A stretch of 60,567 bases of DNA from Corallococcus praedator (GCF_003612125.1 NZ_RAWI01000009.1:1-60567), one strand, 5' to 3'. Numbered from the stretch's first letter, positions 35,101 to 50,100 are shown. The notes: generated by a model not told the origin, from the letters alone. Numbers and translations: made by a program.

Positions 35101-38100
35101 CCGCACGATCTCCCGAAGCGCCTTCTCCAGCACGTCCGCGTGCAGGTGTCCGTCCAGGCGCACCGCCACGGGCAGGTTGTAGAGCGGGCTGAACGGCTCG
35201 AGCTGATCCATGAGCCACAGCCGCTGCTGTGCGAACGACAGCGGCTGCGTTCCTTCGCGCGAGACCTGCACCCGCGTCGTGGCGCGCGTGCCGGAGTATC
35301 GGGCGAGACCTTCCACCGTCGGTGACTCGAAGAGCGCGCGCAGGGGCAACTCCACGCCCAGCTCCGTCCGCACGCGCGACACCACTTGCGTCGCGAGCAG
35401 CGAGTGGCCGCCCAGTTCGAAGAAGGAGTCCTTCACGCCGACACGCGGCAGCCGGAGCACTTCGGCCCAGATGGCGGCCAGCTTTGCTTCCGTCTCGGTG
35501 CGCGGCGCCACGTAGGTGCTGGCCGACTGCGGAGCTTCCGGCTCGGGGAGGGCCTTGCGGTCGACCTTGCCGTTGGAGTTGAGGGGCAGGGCGTCCAGGA
35601 CGACGACGGTGCCCGGGACCATGTACTCGGGGAGGCCCTGACGCAGGTGGGCCTTGAGGGCTTCGGCCTCCAGCGTTTCACCGACCTTCGCGACGACGTA
35701 GGCGACGAGGCGCTTGTCGGCGGCTTCGCCCCTGGCGACGACGACGGCGTCCTTGACGGCGGGGGCCTTGCGGAGCGCGGACTCGACTTCACCCAACTCG
35801 ATGCGGAAGCCGCGCACCTTCACCTGGAAGTCGATACGGCCCAGGTACTCCAGCCGTCCGTCCTCGCGATACCGCACGCGGTCGCCGGTGCGGTACATGC
35901 GGCCACCGGGAGGCCCGTAGGGCTCCGGGATGAAGCGTTCGGCGGTGAGGTCGGGGCGCAGCAGGTAGCCGCGCGCCTGGCCTTCGCCTGCGAGGAACAG
36001 CTCGCCGGCCACGCCCACCGGGACGGGGTTCAACGCAGCGTCCAGCACGTAGGCGCGCGTGTCCGTCAGCGGACGGCCGATGAGGGGCACTTCGTCACGG
36101 CCCACCAGCGAACCGGTGGAGTACGTCGTGTCCTCCGACGGTCCGTAGAGGTTGAAGAGCTTCTGGACCGAGGGGACGCCGTAGACCTGCTTCGCCAGGG
36201 TGTCGGGCAGGGCTTCACCCGCGAGGTTGACGACGCGCACGCCCGTAGGCACCGCGCCCAGGCGCACGAGTTGAGCCATGGCGGAGGGCACGGTGTTGAT
36301 GAGGGTGACGTCCGAAGCGGTGGACAGCTCCGGCAGGTGCAATGCGTTGCGAGCCATGACGACGGCGCCACCGCTGGAGAGCGGGGCGAAGAGCTCGAAC
36401 ACGGACAGGTCGAAGTTGACGCTCGTCGCGGCGAGGACGCCCTTCAACTCTTCCTTCGAGAACGTCGCCAGGGCCCAGTGCAGGAAGGCGACGGCATTGC
36501 CGTGGGTGATGGCGACGCCCTTGGGCCGGCCGGTGCTGCCCGAGGTGTAGATGAGGTAGGCGAGGTGGCCCGGGAGGATGTCCACGGACGGGGCCGTGGT
36601 GGGCTGCTTCGCCAGCTCCGTGTCCGTATCCAGGCACACCGCAGTGGCGGAGTGCTCCGGCAGGGACGCGAGCAGGTGTGAGTGGGCGACGAGGGCGGGG
36701 CCCTGCGCGTCCTCCAGCAGCCAGCCCAGGCGCTCACGCGGGTAGCTGGGGTCCAGGGGCACGTAGGCGCCACCGGCCTTGAGGATGCCGAGCACGCCGA
36801 TGACGAGGTCTTCGGTGCGCTCGACGCACAGGCCCACGCGGACTTCGGGGCCCACGCCCAGTCCACGCAGGCGGTGCGCGAGCTGGTTCGCGCGTGCATC
36901 CACCTCTCGGTACGTCAGGCGACGCTCCGGGGTGATGACAGCGACGGCATCCGGCGTGCGAAGCACCTGGGCTTCCACCATCTCTGGGACGCTGGCTTCG
37001 CGCGGAGACGGCGCCGAGGCAGGGTTCCACTCGACGAGGAGCTGGTGGCGCTCGGCTTCGGTGAGCAGGGGCAGGTCCGCGATGCGGGTGTCCGGCTTCG
37101 CGACGATGGCCTCCAGCAGGATGCCGAAGTGGCCCGCCATGCGCTGGACGGTCGACGCATCGAACAGGTCCGTCGCGTACTCCAGCGCGCCGACCATTCC
37201 CGTCGGAGCGTCCTGAAGCGCCAACGTCAGGTCGAACTTGGCGAAGTGGGCCTCCAGCGGCAGCGTCCGCAAAGACAGGCCTGGCAGGCGCACGGATTCA
37301 TTGGGCGTGTTCTGCAGAATGAACATCGCCTGGAAGAGCGGGCCCCGGCTCAGGTCGCGTGGGAGCTGCACGGCTTCGACGAGCTTCTCGAACGGCAGGT
37401 GCTGGTGCTCGTAGGCCGCGAGCGTCGTGCCGCGCACCTGAGAGAGCAGCTCGCGGAACGTGTCGCGCGAGCCCAACCGCGAGCGCAGCACGAGCGTGTT
37501 GACGAAGAAGCCGATGAGCCCCTCCGTTTCCGCCCGGGTGCGGCCCGCGATGGGAGAGCCAACGCTGATGTCGTCCTGCGCGGAATAGCGAGACAGGAGC
37601 ACCTGGAAGGCCGCGAGCAGCGTCATGAAGGGCGTAGCGCCTTCACGCTGGGCCAGCGCCTTGAGGGCATCGGACACCTGCGCGGGGATGCGCAGATCCA
37701 CCTTGGCGCCCCGGTGCGACTGCACGGGCGGACGCGGATGGTCGGTGGGCAGTTCCAACGCGGCCGGTGCGCCCGCGAGCTTCTGCTTCCAGTAGCCGAT
37801 CTGCGCGTCCAGGACATCGCCCTGGAGCCAGCTGCGCTGCCACGCCGCGAAGTCCGAGTACTGCACGGCCAGCGGCGGCAGGGTGGGCTCCTGGCCCGCA
37901 TGGAAGGCCACATACAGTGCGGTCAGCTCGCGGACGAGCACGCCCATGGACCAGCCGTCGGAGACGATGTGGTGCATCGTCACCAGGAGCAGGTGCTCCT
38001 CTTCGCTCAGCCGGATCAACGTGCTGCGCAGCAGCGGACCGGTGGTCAACTGGAACGGACGTCGCGTCTCCTCGTCGGCCTGCCGTCGAGCCTCCTCCTC

Positions 38101-41100
38101 GCGCTGTGATTCGGACACGGCGGAGAGGTCCACGAGCGGCAACTTCCATTCGCCCGCGGCGTGCAGGACCTGGGTGGGCTGCCCCTGGTATTCGTGGAAG
38201 GTGGTGCGCAGGGCTTCGTGGCGCTGGACCAGGGCCTCGAAGGCTTGGCGCAGGGCGTCCAGGTCCAGGCGTCCGGTGAGTTGGAGCGCGATGGGCAGGT
38301 TGTAGGACGCGTCCTCCGGTTGGATCTGATCCAATAGCCACAGCCGCTGCTGCGCGAACGACAGCGGCAGTGTCCCTTCGTGCGGAACGTGCTTGATCAC
38401 CGAGGTGTTGGCACTGGTGAACCCACCCAGTCGTCCAGCCACGCCTTCCACTGTCGGCGATTCGAAGAGCACGCGCAGGGGCAGCTCCACGCCCAGCTCC
38501 GCGCGCACGCGTGACACCACTTGCGTCGCGAGCAGCGAGTGGCCGCCCAGTTCGAAGAAGGAGTCCTTCACGCCGACACGCGGCAGCCGGAGCACTTCGG
38601 CCCAGATGGCGGCCAGCTTTGCTTCCGTCTCGGTGCGCGGCGCCACGTAGGTGCTGGCGGACTTGGGGGCTTCCGGCTCGGGGAGGGCCTTGCGGTCGAC
38701 CTTGCCGTTGGAGTTGAGGGGCAGGGCGTCCAGGACGACAACGGTGCCCGGGACCATGTACTCGGGCAGGCCCTGGCGCAGCTGGGCCTTGAGGGCTTCG
38801 GCCTCCAGCGTTTCACCGACCTTCGCGACGACGTAGGCGATGAGGCGCTTGTCGGCGGCCTCACCCCTGGCGACGACGACGGCATCCTTGACGGCCGGGG
38901 CCTTGCGGAGCGCGGACTCGACTTCACCCAACTCGATGCGGAAGCCACGCACCTTCACCTGGAAGTCGATACGGCCCAGGTATTCGAGTCGGCCGTCCTC
39001 GCGATACCGCACGCGGTCGCCGGTGCGGTACATGCGGCCTCCGGGAGGCCCGTAGGGCTCCGGGATGAAGCGCTCGGCGGTGAGGTCGGGGCGCAGCAGG
39101 TAGCCACGCGCCTGGCCTTCGCCCGCGAGGAACAGCTCACCGGCTACGCCCACGGGGACGGGGTGCAGTGAGGCGTCCAGGACGTAGGCACGCGTGTCCG
39201 TCAGCGGACGGCCGATGAGGGGCACTTCGTCACGGCCCACCAGCGAGCCGGTGGAGTACGTCGTGTCCTCCGACGGCCCATAGAGGTTGAAGAGCTTCTG
39301 CACCGAGGGGACGCCGTAGACCTGCTTCGCCAACGTGTCGGGCAGGGCTTCACCCGCGAGGTTGACGACGCGCACGCCCGCAGGCACCGCGCCCAGGCGC
39401 ACCAGTTGGGCCATGGCGGAGGGCACGGTGTTGATGAGCGTGACTTCCGGCGCGGTGGACAACTCCGGCAGGTGCAGCGCATTGCGCGCCATGACGACGG
39501 CGCCACCGCTGGAGAGCGGGGCGAAGAGCTCGAACACGGACAGGTCGAAGTTGACGCTCGTCGCGGCGAGGACGCCCTTCAACTCTTCCTTCGAGAACGT
39601 CGCCAGGGCCCAGTGCAGGAAGGCGACGGCATTGCCGTGGGTGATGGCGACGCCCTTGGGACGGCCGGTGCTGCCCGAGGTGTAGATGAGGTAGGCGAGG
39701 TGGCCCGGGAGGATGTCCACGGACGGGGCCGTGGTGGGCTGCTTCGCCAGCTCCGTGTCCGTGTCCAGGCACACGGCGGTGGCGGAGTGCTCCGGCAAGG
39801 ACGCGAGCAGGTGTGAGTGGGCGACGAGGGCGGGGCCCTGCGCGTCCTCCAGCAGCCAGCCCAGGCGCTCACGCGGGTAGCTGGGGTCCAGCGGCACGTA
39901 GGCGCCACCGGCCTTGAGGATGCCGAGCACGCCGATGACGAGGTCTTCGGTGCGCTCGACGCACAGGCCCACTCGCACTTCGGGGCCCACACCCAGGCCG
40001 CGCAGGCGGTGCGCGAGCTGGTTCGCGCGTGCATCCACCTCGCGGTACGTCAGGCGACGCTCCGGGGTGATGACGGCAACGGCGTCCGGCGTGCGCAGCA
40101 CCTGCCCCTCGACGAGGGCGGCAATGCTCGACTCACGCGGCGCGGAGACCGAGGCGGGGTTCCACTCGACGAGGAGCTGATGGCGCTCGGCTTCGGTGAG
40201 CAGGGGCAGGTCCGCGATGCGAGTGTCCGGCTTCTTCGCGATGGCCTCCAGCAGGACGCCGAAGTGGCCCGCCATGCGCTGGACGGTCGACGCGTCGAAC
40301 AAGTCCGTCGCGTACTCCAGCGCTCCGATCATCCCGTTCGGAGCGTCCTGGAGCGCCAACGTCAGGTCGAACTTGGCGAAGTGGGCCTCCAGCGGCAGGG
40401 GCTGGATGGACAGGCCCGGCAAACGCATGGCTTCCGTGGGCGTGTTCTGCAGAATGAACATCGCCTGGAAGAGCGGCCCGCGGCTCAGGTCGCGCGTGGG
40501 CTGCACGGCTTCGACGAGCTTCTCGAACGGCAGGTGCTGGTGCTCGTAGGCCGCGAGCGTCGTGCCGCGCACCTGGGCCAACAGCTCGCGGAACGTGTCA
40601 CGCGAGCCCAGACGCGAGCGCAGCACGAGCGTGTTGACGAAGAAGCCGATGAGCCCTTCGGTCTCCGCCTGCGTGCGGCCCGCGATGGGGGAACCGACGC
40701 TGATGTCGTCCTGCGCGGAGTAGCGCGACAGGAGCACCTGGAAGGCCGCGAGCAGCGTCATGAAGGGCGTAGCGCCTTCACGCTGGGCCAGCGCCTTGAT
40801 GGCATCCGCCACATGCATCGGGACGTGCAGGTCCACCTTGGCGCCACGATGCGATTGCTCCGGCGGACGCGGATGGTCGGTGGGCAGCTCCAGCGCGGCC
40901 GGCGCGCCCGCGAGCTTCTCCTTCCAGTAGCCGATCTGCGCATCCAGGACCTCGCCCTGGAGCCAGTCGCGCTGCCATGCGGAGAAGTCCACGTACTGCA
41001 CGGGCAGCGGCGCGAGGGTCGGCGTGTTTCCCGTGGTGAAGGACCGGTAGAAGTCCGCCATCTCGCGGACGAGCACTCCCATGGACCAGCCGTCGGAGAC

Positions 41101-44100
41101 GATGTGGTGCATCGTCACCAGGAGCAGGTGCTCCTCTTCACCGAGCCGGATCAACGTGCTGCGCAGCAGCGGCCCCATGGCGAGCTGGAACGGACGACGT
41201 GTCTCCTCGTCGGCCAGACGCCGGGCCTCTTCCTGCCTCCGAGCTTCGGGCAGGGCGGAGAGGTCCACGATGGGCAGCTTCCATTCGCCCGGCGCGTGGA
41301 CGGCCTGCGAAGGCTGTCCCTGGCGTTCCTGGAACGTGGTGCGCAGGGCTTCGTGGCGCTGGACCAGGGCCTCGAAGGCTCTGCGCAGGGCGGTCACGTC
41401 CAGATGCCCGGTGAGCTGGAGCGCGGTGGGCAGGTTGTAGGACGCGTCCTCCGGCTGGAGTTGATCCAACAGCCACAGCCGCTGCTGCGCGAATGACAGC
41501 GGAAGCGTTCCTTCTCGCGACACGCGCGTGATGGCCGGAGCACTGGAGCTGGTGAACCCGGCCATTCGGCTGGCCAGTGACTCCACGGTCGGCGATTCGA
41601 AGAGCGCGCGCAGGGGCAACTCCACGCCCAGCTCCGCGCGCACGCGCGACACCACCTGCGTCGCGAGCAGCGAGTGGCCGCCCAGCTCGAAGAAGGAGTC
41701 CTTCACGCCCACCCGAGGCACTCGCAGGACTTCCGCCCAGAGCGCAGCGAGTTTCTCCTCTACCGGCGTTCGAGGCGCCTCGTAGGTGCTGGCCGACTGC
41801 GGAGCTTCCGGCTCGGGCAGGGCCTTGCGGTCGACCTTGCCGTTGGAGTTGAGGGGCAGGGCGTCCAGGACGACGACGGTGCCCGGGACCATGTACTCGG
41901 GCAGGCCCTGGCGCAGCTGGGCCTTGAGGGCTTCAGCCTCAAGGGACTGGCCCGTCTTCGCGACGACGTAGGCGACGAGGCGCTTGTCGGCGGCCTCGCC
42001 CCTGGCGACGACGACGGCATCCTTGACGGCCGGGGCCTTGCGGAGCGCGGACTCGACTTCACCCAACTCGATGCGGAAGCCACGCACCTTCACCTGGAAG
42101 TCGATACGGCCCAGGTACTCCAGCCGTCCGTCCTCGCGATACCGCACGCGGTCGCCGGTGCGGTACATGCGGCCTCCGGGAGGCCCGTAGGGCTCCGGGA
42201 TGAAGCGCTCGGCGGTGAGGTCGGGGCGCAGCAGGTAGCCACGCGCCTGGCCTTCGCCCGCGAGGTACAGCTCGCCGGCCACGCCCACGGGGACGGGGTG
42301 CAGTGAGGCGTCCAGGACGTAGGCGCGCGTGTCCGTCAGCGGACGGCCGATGAGGGGCACTTCGTCACGGCCCACCAGCGAGCCGGTGGAGTACGTCGTG
42401 TCCTCCGACGGCCCATAGAGGTTGAAGAGCTTCTGGACCGAGGGGACGCCGTAGACCTGCTTCGCCAGGGTGTCGGGCAGGGCTTCACCCGCGAGGTTGA
42501 CGACGCGCACGCCCGTAGGCACCGCGCCCAGGCGCACGAGTTGAGCCATGGCGGAGGGCACGGTGTTGATGAGGGTGACGTCCGAAGCGGTGGACAGCTC
42601 CGGCAGGTGCAATGCGTTGCGAGCCATGACGACGGCGCCACCGCTGGAGAGCGGAGCGAAGAGCTCGAACACGGACAGGTCGAAGTTGACGCTTGTCGCG
42701 GCGAGGACGCCCTTCAACTCTTCCTTCGAGAACGTCGCCAGGGCCCAGCGCAGGAAGGCGACAGCGTTGCCGTGGGTGATGGCGACGCCCTTGGGCCGGC
42801 CGGTGCTGCCCGAGGTGTAGATGAGGTAGGCGAGGTGGCCCGGGAGGATGTCCACGGACGGGGCCGTGGTGGGCTGGGGCGCCAGCTCTGTGTCCGTGTC
42901 CAGGCACACGGCGGTGGCGGAGTGCTCCGGCAAGGACGCGAGCAGGTGTGAGTGGGCGACGAGGGCGGGGCCCTGCGCGTCCTCCAGCAGCCAGCCCAGG
43001 CGCTCGCGCGGGTAGCTGGGGTCCAGGGGCACGTAGGCGCCACCGGCCTTGAGGATGCCGAGCACGCCGATGACGAGGTCTTCGGTGCGTTCGACGCACA
43101 GGCCCACTCGCACTTCGGGGCCCACGCCCAGTCCACGCAGGCGGTGCGCGAGTTGATTGGCCCGTGCATCCACCTCGCGGTACGTCAGGCGGCGCTCCGG
43201 GGTGATGACAGCGACTGCATCCGGCGTGCGAAGCACCTGCGCCTCGACGAGGGCGGAAATGCTCGACTCGCGCGGCGCGGAGGCCGAGGCGGGGTTCCAC
43301 TCGATGAGGAGCTGGTGACGCTCAGTATCGGTGAGAAGCGGCAGGTCCGCGATGCGGGTGTCCGGCTTCTTCGCGATGGCTTCCAGCAGGATGCCGAAGT
43401 GGCCCGCCATGCGCTGGACGGTCGACGCGTCGAACAAGTCCGTCGCGTACTCCAGCGCGCCAAGCAGTTCCGACCCTGACTCGCGCAGTGCCAGCGAGAG
43501 ATCGAACTTGGCGAACTGGGTTTCCAGCGGCAGCGTCTGCATCGCCATGCCCGGCAGGCGCACGGATTCATTGGGCGTGTTCTGCAGGACGAACATCGCC
43601 TGGAAGAGCGGCCCGCGGCTCAGGTCGCGCGTGGGCTGAATGGCCTCGACGAGCTTCTCGAACGGCAGGTGCTGGTGCTCATAGGCCGCGAGCGTCGTGC
43701 CGCGCACCTGAGAGAGCAGCTCTCGGAACGTCGCCCGTGGATTCACCTGCGAGCGCAGCACGAGCGTGTTGACGAAGAAGCCGATGAGCCCCTCGGTCTC
43801 CGCCTGCGTGCGGCCGGCGATGGGGGAACCGACGCTGATGTCGTCCTGCGCGGAGTAGCGCGACAGGAGCACCTGGAACGCCGCGAGCAGCATCATGAAG
43901 GGCGTAGCGCCTTCACGCTGGGCCAGGGCCTTGAGGGCATCGGACACCTGCGCGGGGATGCGCAGGTCCACCTTGGCGCCCCGGTGTGACTGCACGGGCG
44001 GACGCGGATGGTCCGTAGGCAGCTCCAGTGCGGCCGGCGCGCCCGCGAGCTTCTCCTTCCAGTAGCCGATCTGCGCATCCAGGACTTCGCCCTGGAGCCA

Positions 44101-47100
44101 GTCGCGCTGCCACGTCGCGAAGTCCGCGTACTGCACGGGCAGCGGTGCGAGGACGGGGTCCTGGCCCGCGTGGAAGGCCACGTACATCGCGGTGAGCTCG
44201 CGAACGAGCACGCCCATGGACCAGCCGTCGGAGACGATGTGGTGCATCGTCATCAGCAGCAGGTGCTCTTCCTCGCCCAGCCGTACCAGCACGGAGCGCA
44301 TCAGCGGACCCGTGGCGAGCTGGAAGGGACGCCGGGCCTCGGTCGTCGCCAGCCGCCGCGCCTCCTCCTCGCGCTGTGCTTCGGGAAGGGACGCCAGGTC
44401 GATGACGGGCAGGTCCCAGCCGGACGCCGGCTGGATGCGCTGCGCCGGGGCTTCGTGGGCTTCGGAGAGCGTGGTGCGCAGCGGTTCGTGACGGGCGACC
44501 AGGGCCTCGAAGGCCCGACGCAACGACTCCACGTCCACGCGCCCCGTCAGCCGCAGGGCCGTGGGGATGTTGTACGACGCATCCCCGGGCTGGAGCTGAT
44601 CCAACAGCCACAGGCGCTGCTGCGCGAAGGAGAGCGGAATGGCTCCCTCACGCGACGCGGGCCGCAGCGGTGGGGCCCGGAGCGCCGCGGGCTGGGCTTC
44701 CTGGAGCCGGGACGCCAGGGCTTCGACGGTGGGCGCACCGAAGAGGGCCCGCAGCGGCAGCTCCACGTCGAACGCGGCGCGCACACGCGAGACGAGCTGG
44801 GTGGCCAGCAGCGAGTGCCCACCGAGCGCGAAGAAGTCATCGTGGGCGCCGACGCGCTCCACGCGAAGGACCTCCGCGAAGATGGCCGCCAGCTTCTCCT
44901 CGGTGGGCGTGCGAGGGGCGACGAAGTCGGAGGCGCGAGGCGCGTCTCCCGGCTCGGGCAGGGCCTTGCGGTCCACCTTGCCGTTGACGTTGAGGGGCAG
45001 CGCGTCCAGGACGACGAGGACGGACGGCACCATGTACTCAGGCAGTTGCTGCTTGAGCTGGCCCTTCAGTGCGTCCGTGTCCAGCGTGTGGCCTTCGAGC
45101 GCGGTGAGGTAGCCGATGAGGCGCTTGTCCCCATCCGTGCCGCGCGCGATGACGATGGCCTCGCTGACGCCCACGGCGGCACGCAGCGCGGTTTCGATTT
45201 CACCCAGCTCGATGCGGAAGCCGCGCACCTTCACCTGGAAGTCGAAGCGGCCCAGGAAGTCGAGGGTGCCGTCGGCCAGCCAGCGGACCTTGTCGCCGGT
45301 GCGGTAGAGGCGCTCGCCAGGAGTGGAGGCGAAGGGGTGGGGGATGAAGCGCTCCGCGGTCAGCTCAGGGCGGTGCAGGTAGCCCCAGGCGAGACCGGGG
45401 CCGCCGACGTACAGCTCGCCCGCGACGCCCGTGGGGACGGGGCGCAGGTGCGGGTCGAGCACGTAGACGGTGGAGTTGGAGATGGCTCCGCCGATGGAGG
45501 CCGGACCGTCCACCACGGTGTCGCGGTGCATGGCCAGCGTGGTGGAGAACGTCGTGTTCTCCGTCGGGCCGTAGGCATGTACGAACGTCGAGCCTTCAGG
45601 GAGGCGAGCCAGATGGTCGCGCAGGCGAGACCACGGCATCACGTCACCGCCGGCGAGGAGCTGGCGCACGCCCGCGAGGGCCTCACCCTGGTGCAGCGCC
45701 ATCTGTTCGAACAGCGCGGTCGTCTGGAACAACGCCGTCACGCGGTGGTGACGCAGCTGCGCGGCCAGCTCCTCCAGCGAAAGGGCATGGGGCGGCGCAA
45801 GGACGAGCTTCGCGCCGTGCAGCAGCGCGCCCCAGATTTCGAGCGTGGAAGCGTCAAAGGCGACGGGTGCGAACTGGAGCCAGACCTCGTCGGGCCCGAA
45901 GCGCATGAACGTGTTGCCGAGCACCAGGCGGGTGATGCCCCGGTGGGGCACACAGACGCCCTTGGGACGGCCGGTGCTGCCGGAGGTGAACATCACGTAG
46001 GCCAGCGCCTCGCCGTCCACGGTGACATCCGGCGCATGCGTGGGTAGCGCGGCGAGGACGTCCTGCTGCGCATCCAGCCAGACACGGGCACCGGTCGCGG
46101 GCAGCAGCGGGGCGAACGGCTGATGGGTCACCACCACTCCGACGTCGGCGTCCTCCAGCAGGGCGGCGATGCGGTCCACGGGCGCGTTGCGGTCCACGGG
46201 GACGAAGGCGGCGCCCGCCTTGAGGGTGGCGAGGATGGCGATGATCAGCTCGAAGGAGCGTTCCACGGCGAGGCCCACGCGCGCGCCGGGCGTGATGCCA
46301 AGCGAGCGCAGGTGCCACGCCAGTTGGTTGGCGCGGGCCTCAAGCTGCCCGTACGTCAGCGTGGCGTCCCCGAGGACGACGGCCACGGCCTCCGGCGTGC
46401 GGCGGGCCTGGTGCGCGAAGTGGACGTGGACCGGAATGTCCGTGGGGCTTGGGACGGTGGTGTCGTTCCAGTCCACGAGCAGGCGCTGACGCTCGGCCGC
46501 TGACATCAGGGGCAGCTCCGCCACGGACAGCCCGGGCCTCGTCGCCACGGCGTCCAGCAGCGTGTTCAGGTGCTCGGCCATCCGCTCCACGGTGCCGCGC
46601 TCGAACAGCGCCGTGCTGTACTCCAGGTCTCCGACGAACCCGTCCGGGGACTCCAGCAGCGTGAGGGTGAGGTCGAACTTCGCGGAGCGCGCTTCCGCCG
46701 TCACCTGCTGGAAGGCGAGTCCGGGAACGCGCAGGTCCTGCGTGGTGGTGCTCTGCAGCGTGAACATCACCTGGAAGAGCGGGCTGCGGCTCGGGTCGCG
46801 CACGGGCTGGAGGACTTCCACCAGCTTCTCGAACGGCAGGTGCTGATGGTCGTAGGCCGCGAGCGTCGTGCAGCGCACCTGCTCCAGCACCTGCTGGAAC
46901 GTCGCCTGGGGTTCGACGTGGGCGCGCAACACCAGCGTGTTGACGAAGAAGCCGATGAGCCCTTCGGTCTCCGCCTGCGTGCGGCCGGCGATGGGCGTTC
47001 CCACGCTGATGTCATCCTGGCCGGAGTAGCGCGACAGGAGTACCTGGAAGGCCGTGAGCAGCACCATGAAGGGTGTGACGCCCTCGCGGCTCGCGAGCGC

Positions 47101-50100
47101 CTTGAGCGCTTCGGACGTCGCCTTCGGCACGCGGAGGGAGAGCGCCGCACCCGCGTGGGACTGGATGGCGGGACGCGGATGATCCGTCAGCAGCTCCAGC
47201 GCGGACGGCGCGCCCGCGAGCTGCTCCTTCCAGTAGCCGAGCTGCGCGTCCAGCGTCTCCCCCTGGAGCCACTGGCGCTGCCACGCCGCGAAGTCCGCGT
47301 ACTGCACGGGCAGCGGGGCCAGGAGCGGCGCGCTTCCCCGGGTGTGACCCTCGTAGAAGGCCACCAGCTCGCGGATGAGGACGCCCATGGACCAGCCGTC
47401 GGAGACGATGTGGTGCATCGTCACCAGCAGCAGGTGTTCCTCCTCGCCCAGCCGAACGAGGCGGGTGCGCAGGAGCGGACCGTGCTCCAGGTGGAACGGC
47501 TGGCGCGCATCCTCCTCGATGCTGCGCCGGGCCTCGGCTTCCCGCCGCGCTTCGGGCAGGTCGGAGAGGTCCGTGACGGGCAACGACCACGCGGACGGCG
47601 CGTGGAGGTGTTGCGTGGCCTGTTCCTGATGCACCCGGAAGGTCGTGCGCAGGGACTCGTGACGGGCGACCAGGGACTCGAAGGCGCGGCGCAGCGACTC
47701 CACGTCCACGCGCCCCGTCAGTCGCAGGGCCGTGGGGATGTTGTACGACGCATCCCCGGGCGAGAGCTGATCCAGGAACCACAGGCGCTGCTGCGCGAAG
47801 GAGAGCGGAATGGCCTCCTCGCGTGATACGGGCCGCAGCGGCGGCGCTCGAAGCGCGGTGCTCCGGGCCTCGTCGAGCTGGGGCGCGAGGGTCTCGACGG
47901 TGGGCGCACCGAAGAGGGCGCGCAGTTGCAGCTCCACGCCGAACGCGGCGCGCACACGCGAGACGAGCTGCGTGGCCAGCAGCGAGTGTCCACCGAGCGC
48001 GAAGAAGTCGTCGTGGATGCCGACGCGCTCCACGCGCAGGACCTCCGCGAAGATGGCCGCCAGCTTCTCCTCGGTGGGCGTGCGCGGGGCGACGAAGTCG
48101 GAGGTGCTCGGGGCCTCTCCCGGCTCGGGCAGGGCCTTGCGGTCGACCTTGCCGTTGGCGTTGAGCGGCAGCGCGTCCAGGACGACGAGCGCGGAGGGCA
48201 CCATGTACTCGGGCAGCTGCTGCTTGAGCTGGCCCTTCAGTGCGTCCGTGTCCAGCGCGTGGCCTTCGAGCGCGGTGAGGTAGCCGATGAGGCGCTTGTC
48301 CCCATCCGTGCCGCGCGCGATGACGATGGCCTCGCTGACGCCCACGGCGGCGCGCAGCGCATTTTCGATTTCGCCCAGCTCGATGCGGAAGCCACGCACC
48401 TTCACCTGGAAGTCGAAGCGGCCCAGGAAGTCGAGGGTGCCGCCCGCGAGCCAGCGGACCTTGTCGCCGGTGCGGTAGAGGCGCTCGCCAGGAGTGGAGG
48501 CGAAGGGGTGGGGGATGAAGCGCTCCGCGGTCAGCTCGGGGCGGTGCAGGTAGCCCCATGCGAGGCCGGGGCCGCCGACGTACAGCTCGCCCGCGACGCC
48601 CGTGGGGACAGGGCGCAGGTGCGCGTCCAGCACGAAGGCGGTGGCGTTGGGAATGGGCCGGCCAATGGACACCGCCCCCTCCACCACGGTGTCGTGGTGC
48701 ATGGGCGAGGTCGTGGAGAACGTCGTGTTCTCCGTCGGGCCGTAGGCGTTGATGAGGACCGCGCCTTCGGGGAGCCGCGCCAGATGTTCGCGCACGCGCG
48801 TGGCGGGAAGGATGTCGCCGCCGGACAGGACCTGTCCGACCCGTGCGAGCGCTTCGCCCTGATGCAGCGCCATCTGCTCGAAGAGGGACGCGGTCAGCCA
48901 CAGCGTCGTCACGCGGTGCTGACGCAGCTGCGCGGCCAGCTCCTCCAGGGACAGGGCGTGGGGCGGCGCGAGGACGAGCTTCGCCCCGTGCAGCAGCGCA
49001 CCCCAGATTTCGAGCGTGGACGCGTCGAACGCGACGGGGGCGAACTGGAGCCAGACCTCGTCGGGCCCGAAGCGCATGAAGGTGCTGCCGAGCACCAGGC
49101 GGGTGATGCCCCGGTGGGGCACGCAGACGCCCTTGGGACGTCCGGTGCTGCCGGAGGTGAACATCACGTAGGCCAGCGCCTCGCCGTCCACGCTGACGTC
49201 GGGGGCATGGGTGGGTTGCTTCGCGATGGCGGCCTGCTGTTCATCCAGCCAGATGTAGATGCCCGTCGAGGGCAGCAGCGATTCGAAGGGCTCGTGGGTG
49301 AGCGTCACGCCGACGTTGGCGTCCTCCAGGAGCGCGGCGATGCGGTCCACGGGCGCGTTGCGGTCCACGGGGACGAAGGCGGCGCCGGCCTTGAGGATGG
49401 CGAGGGTGGCGATGATCAGCTCGAAGGAGCGCTCCACCGCGAGGCCCACGCGCGCGCCCGGGACGATGCCGAAGGAGCGCAGGTGCCAGGCCAACTGGTT
49501 GGCGCGGGCATCGAGTTCCCCGTACGTCAGCGTGGCGTCCCCAAGCACCAGGGCCACGGCCTCCGGCGTGCGACGGGCCTGCTCCGCGAAGTGGACATGG
49601 ACCGGGAGGTCCGTGGGGCTGGCGACGGTGGTGTCGTTCCAGTCCACGAGCAGGCGCTGGCGCTCTTCCACGGGAAGCAGGGGCAGCTCCGCCACGGACA
49701 GCTCCGGCCTTTCGGCCACGGCCGCCAGCAGCGTGTTCAGGTGCTCGGCCATCCGCTCCACGGTGCCGCGCTCGAACAGCGCCGTGCTGTACTCCAGCTT
49801 GCCGAGGAAGCCCTGCGGCGAGTCCTGCAACAGCAGGGTCAGGTCGAACTTGGAGGAGTTTGTCTCCGCCTCCACCTGACGGAAGGAGAGCCCGGGGACG
49901 CGCAGCTCCTCCGTGGGCATGTTCTGCAGGGTGAACATCACCTGGAACAGCGGGCTGTGGCGCAGGTCGCGCACGGGCTGGAGGACCTCCACCAGCTTCT
50001 CGAACGGCAGGTGCTGGTGCTCGTAGGCCGCGAGCGTCGTGCCTCGCACCTGGCCCAGCAGCGCCTGGAACGACTCTCCGGACGCAAGCCGCGAGCGAAG

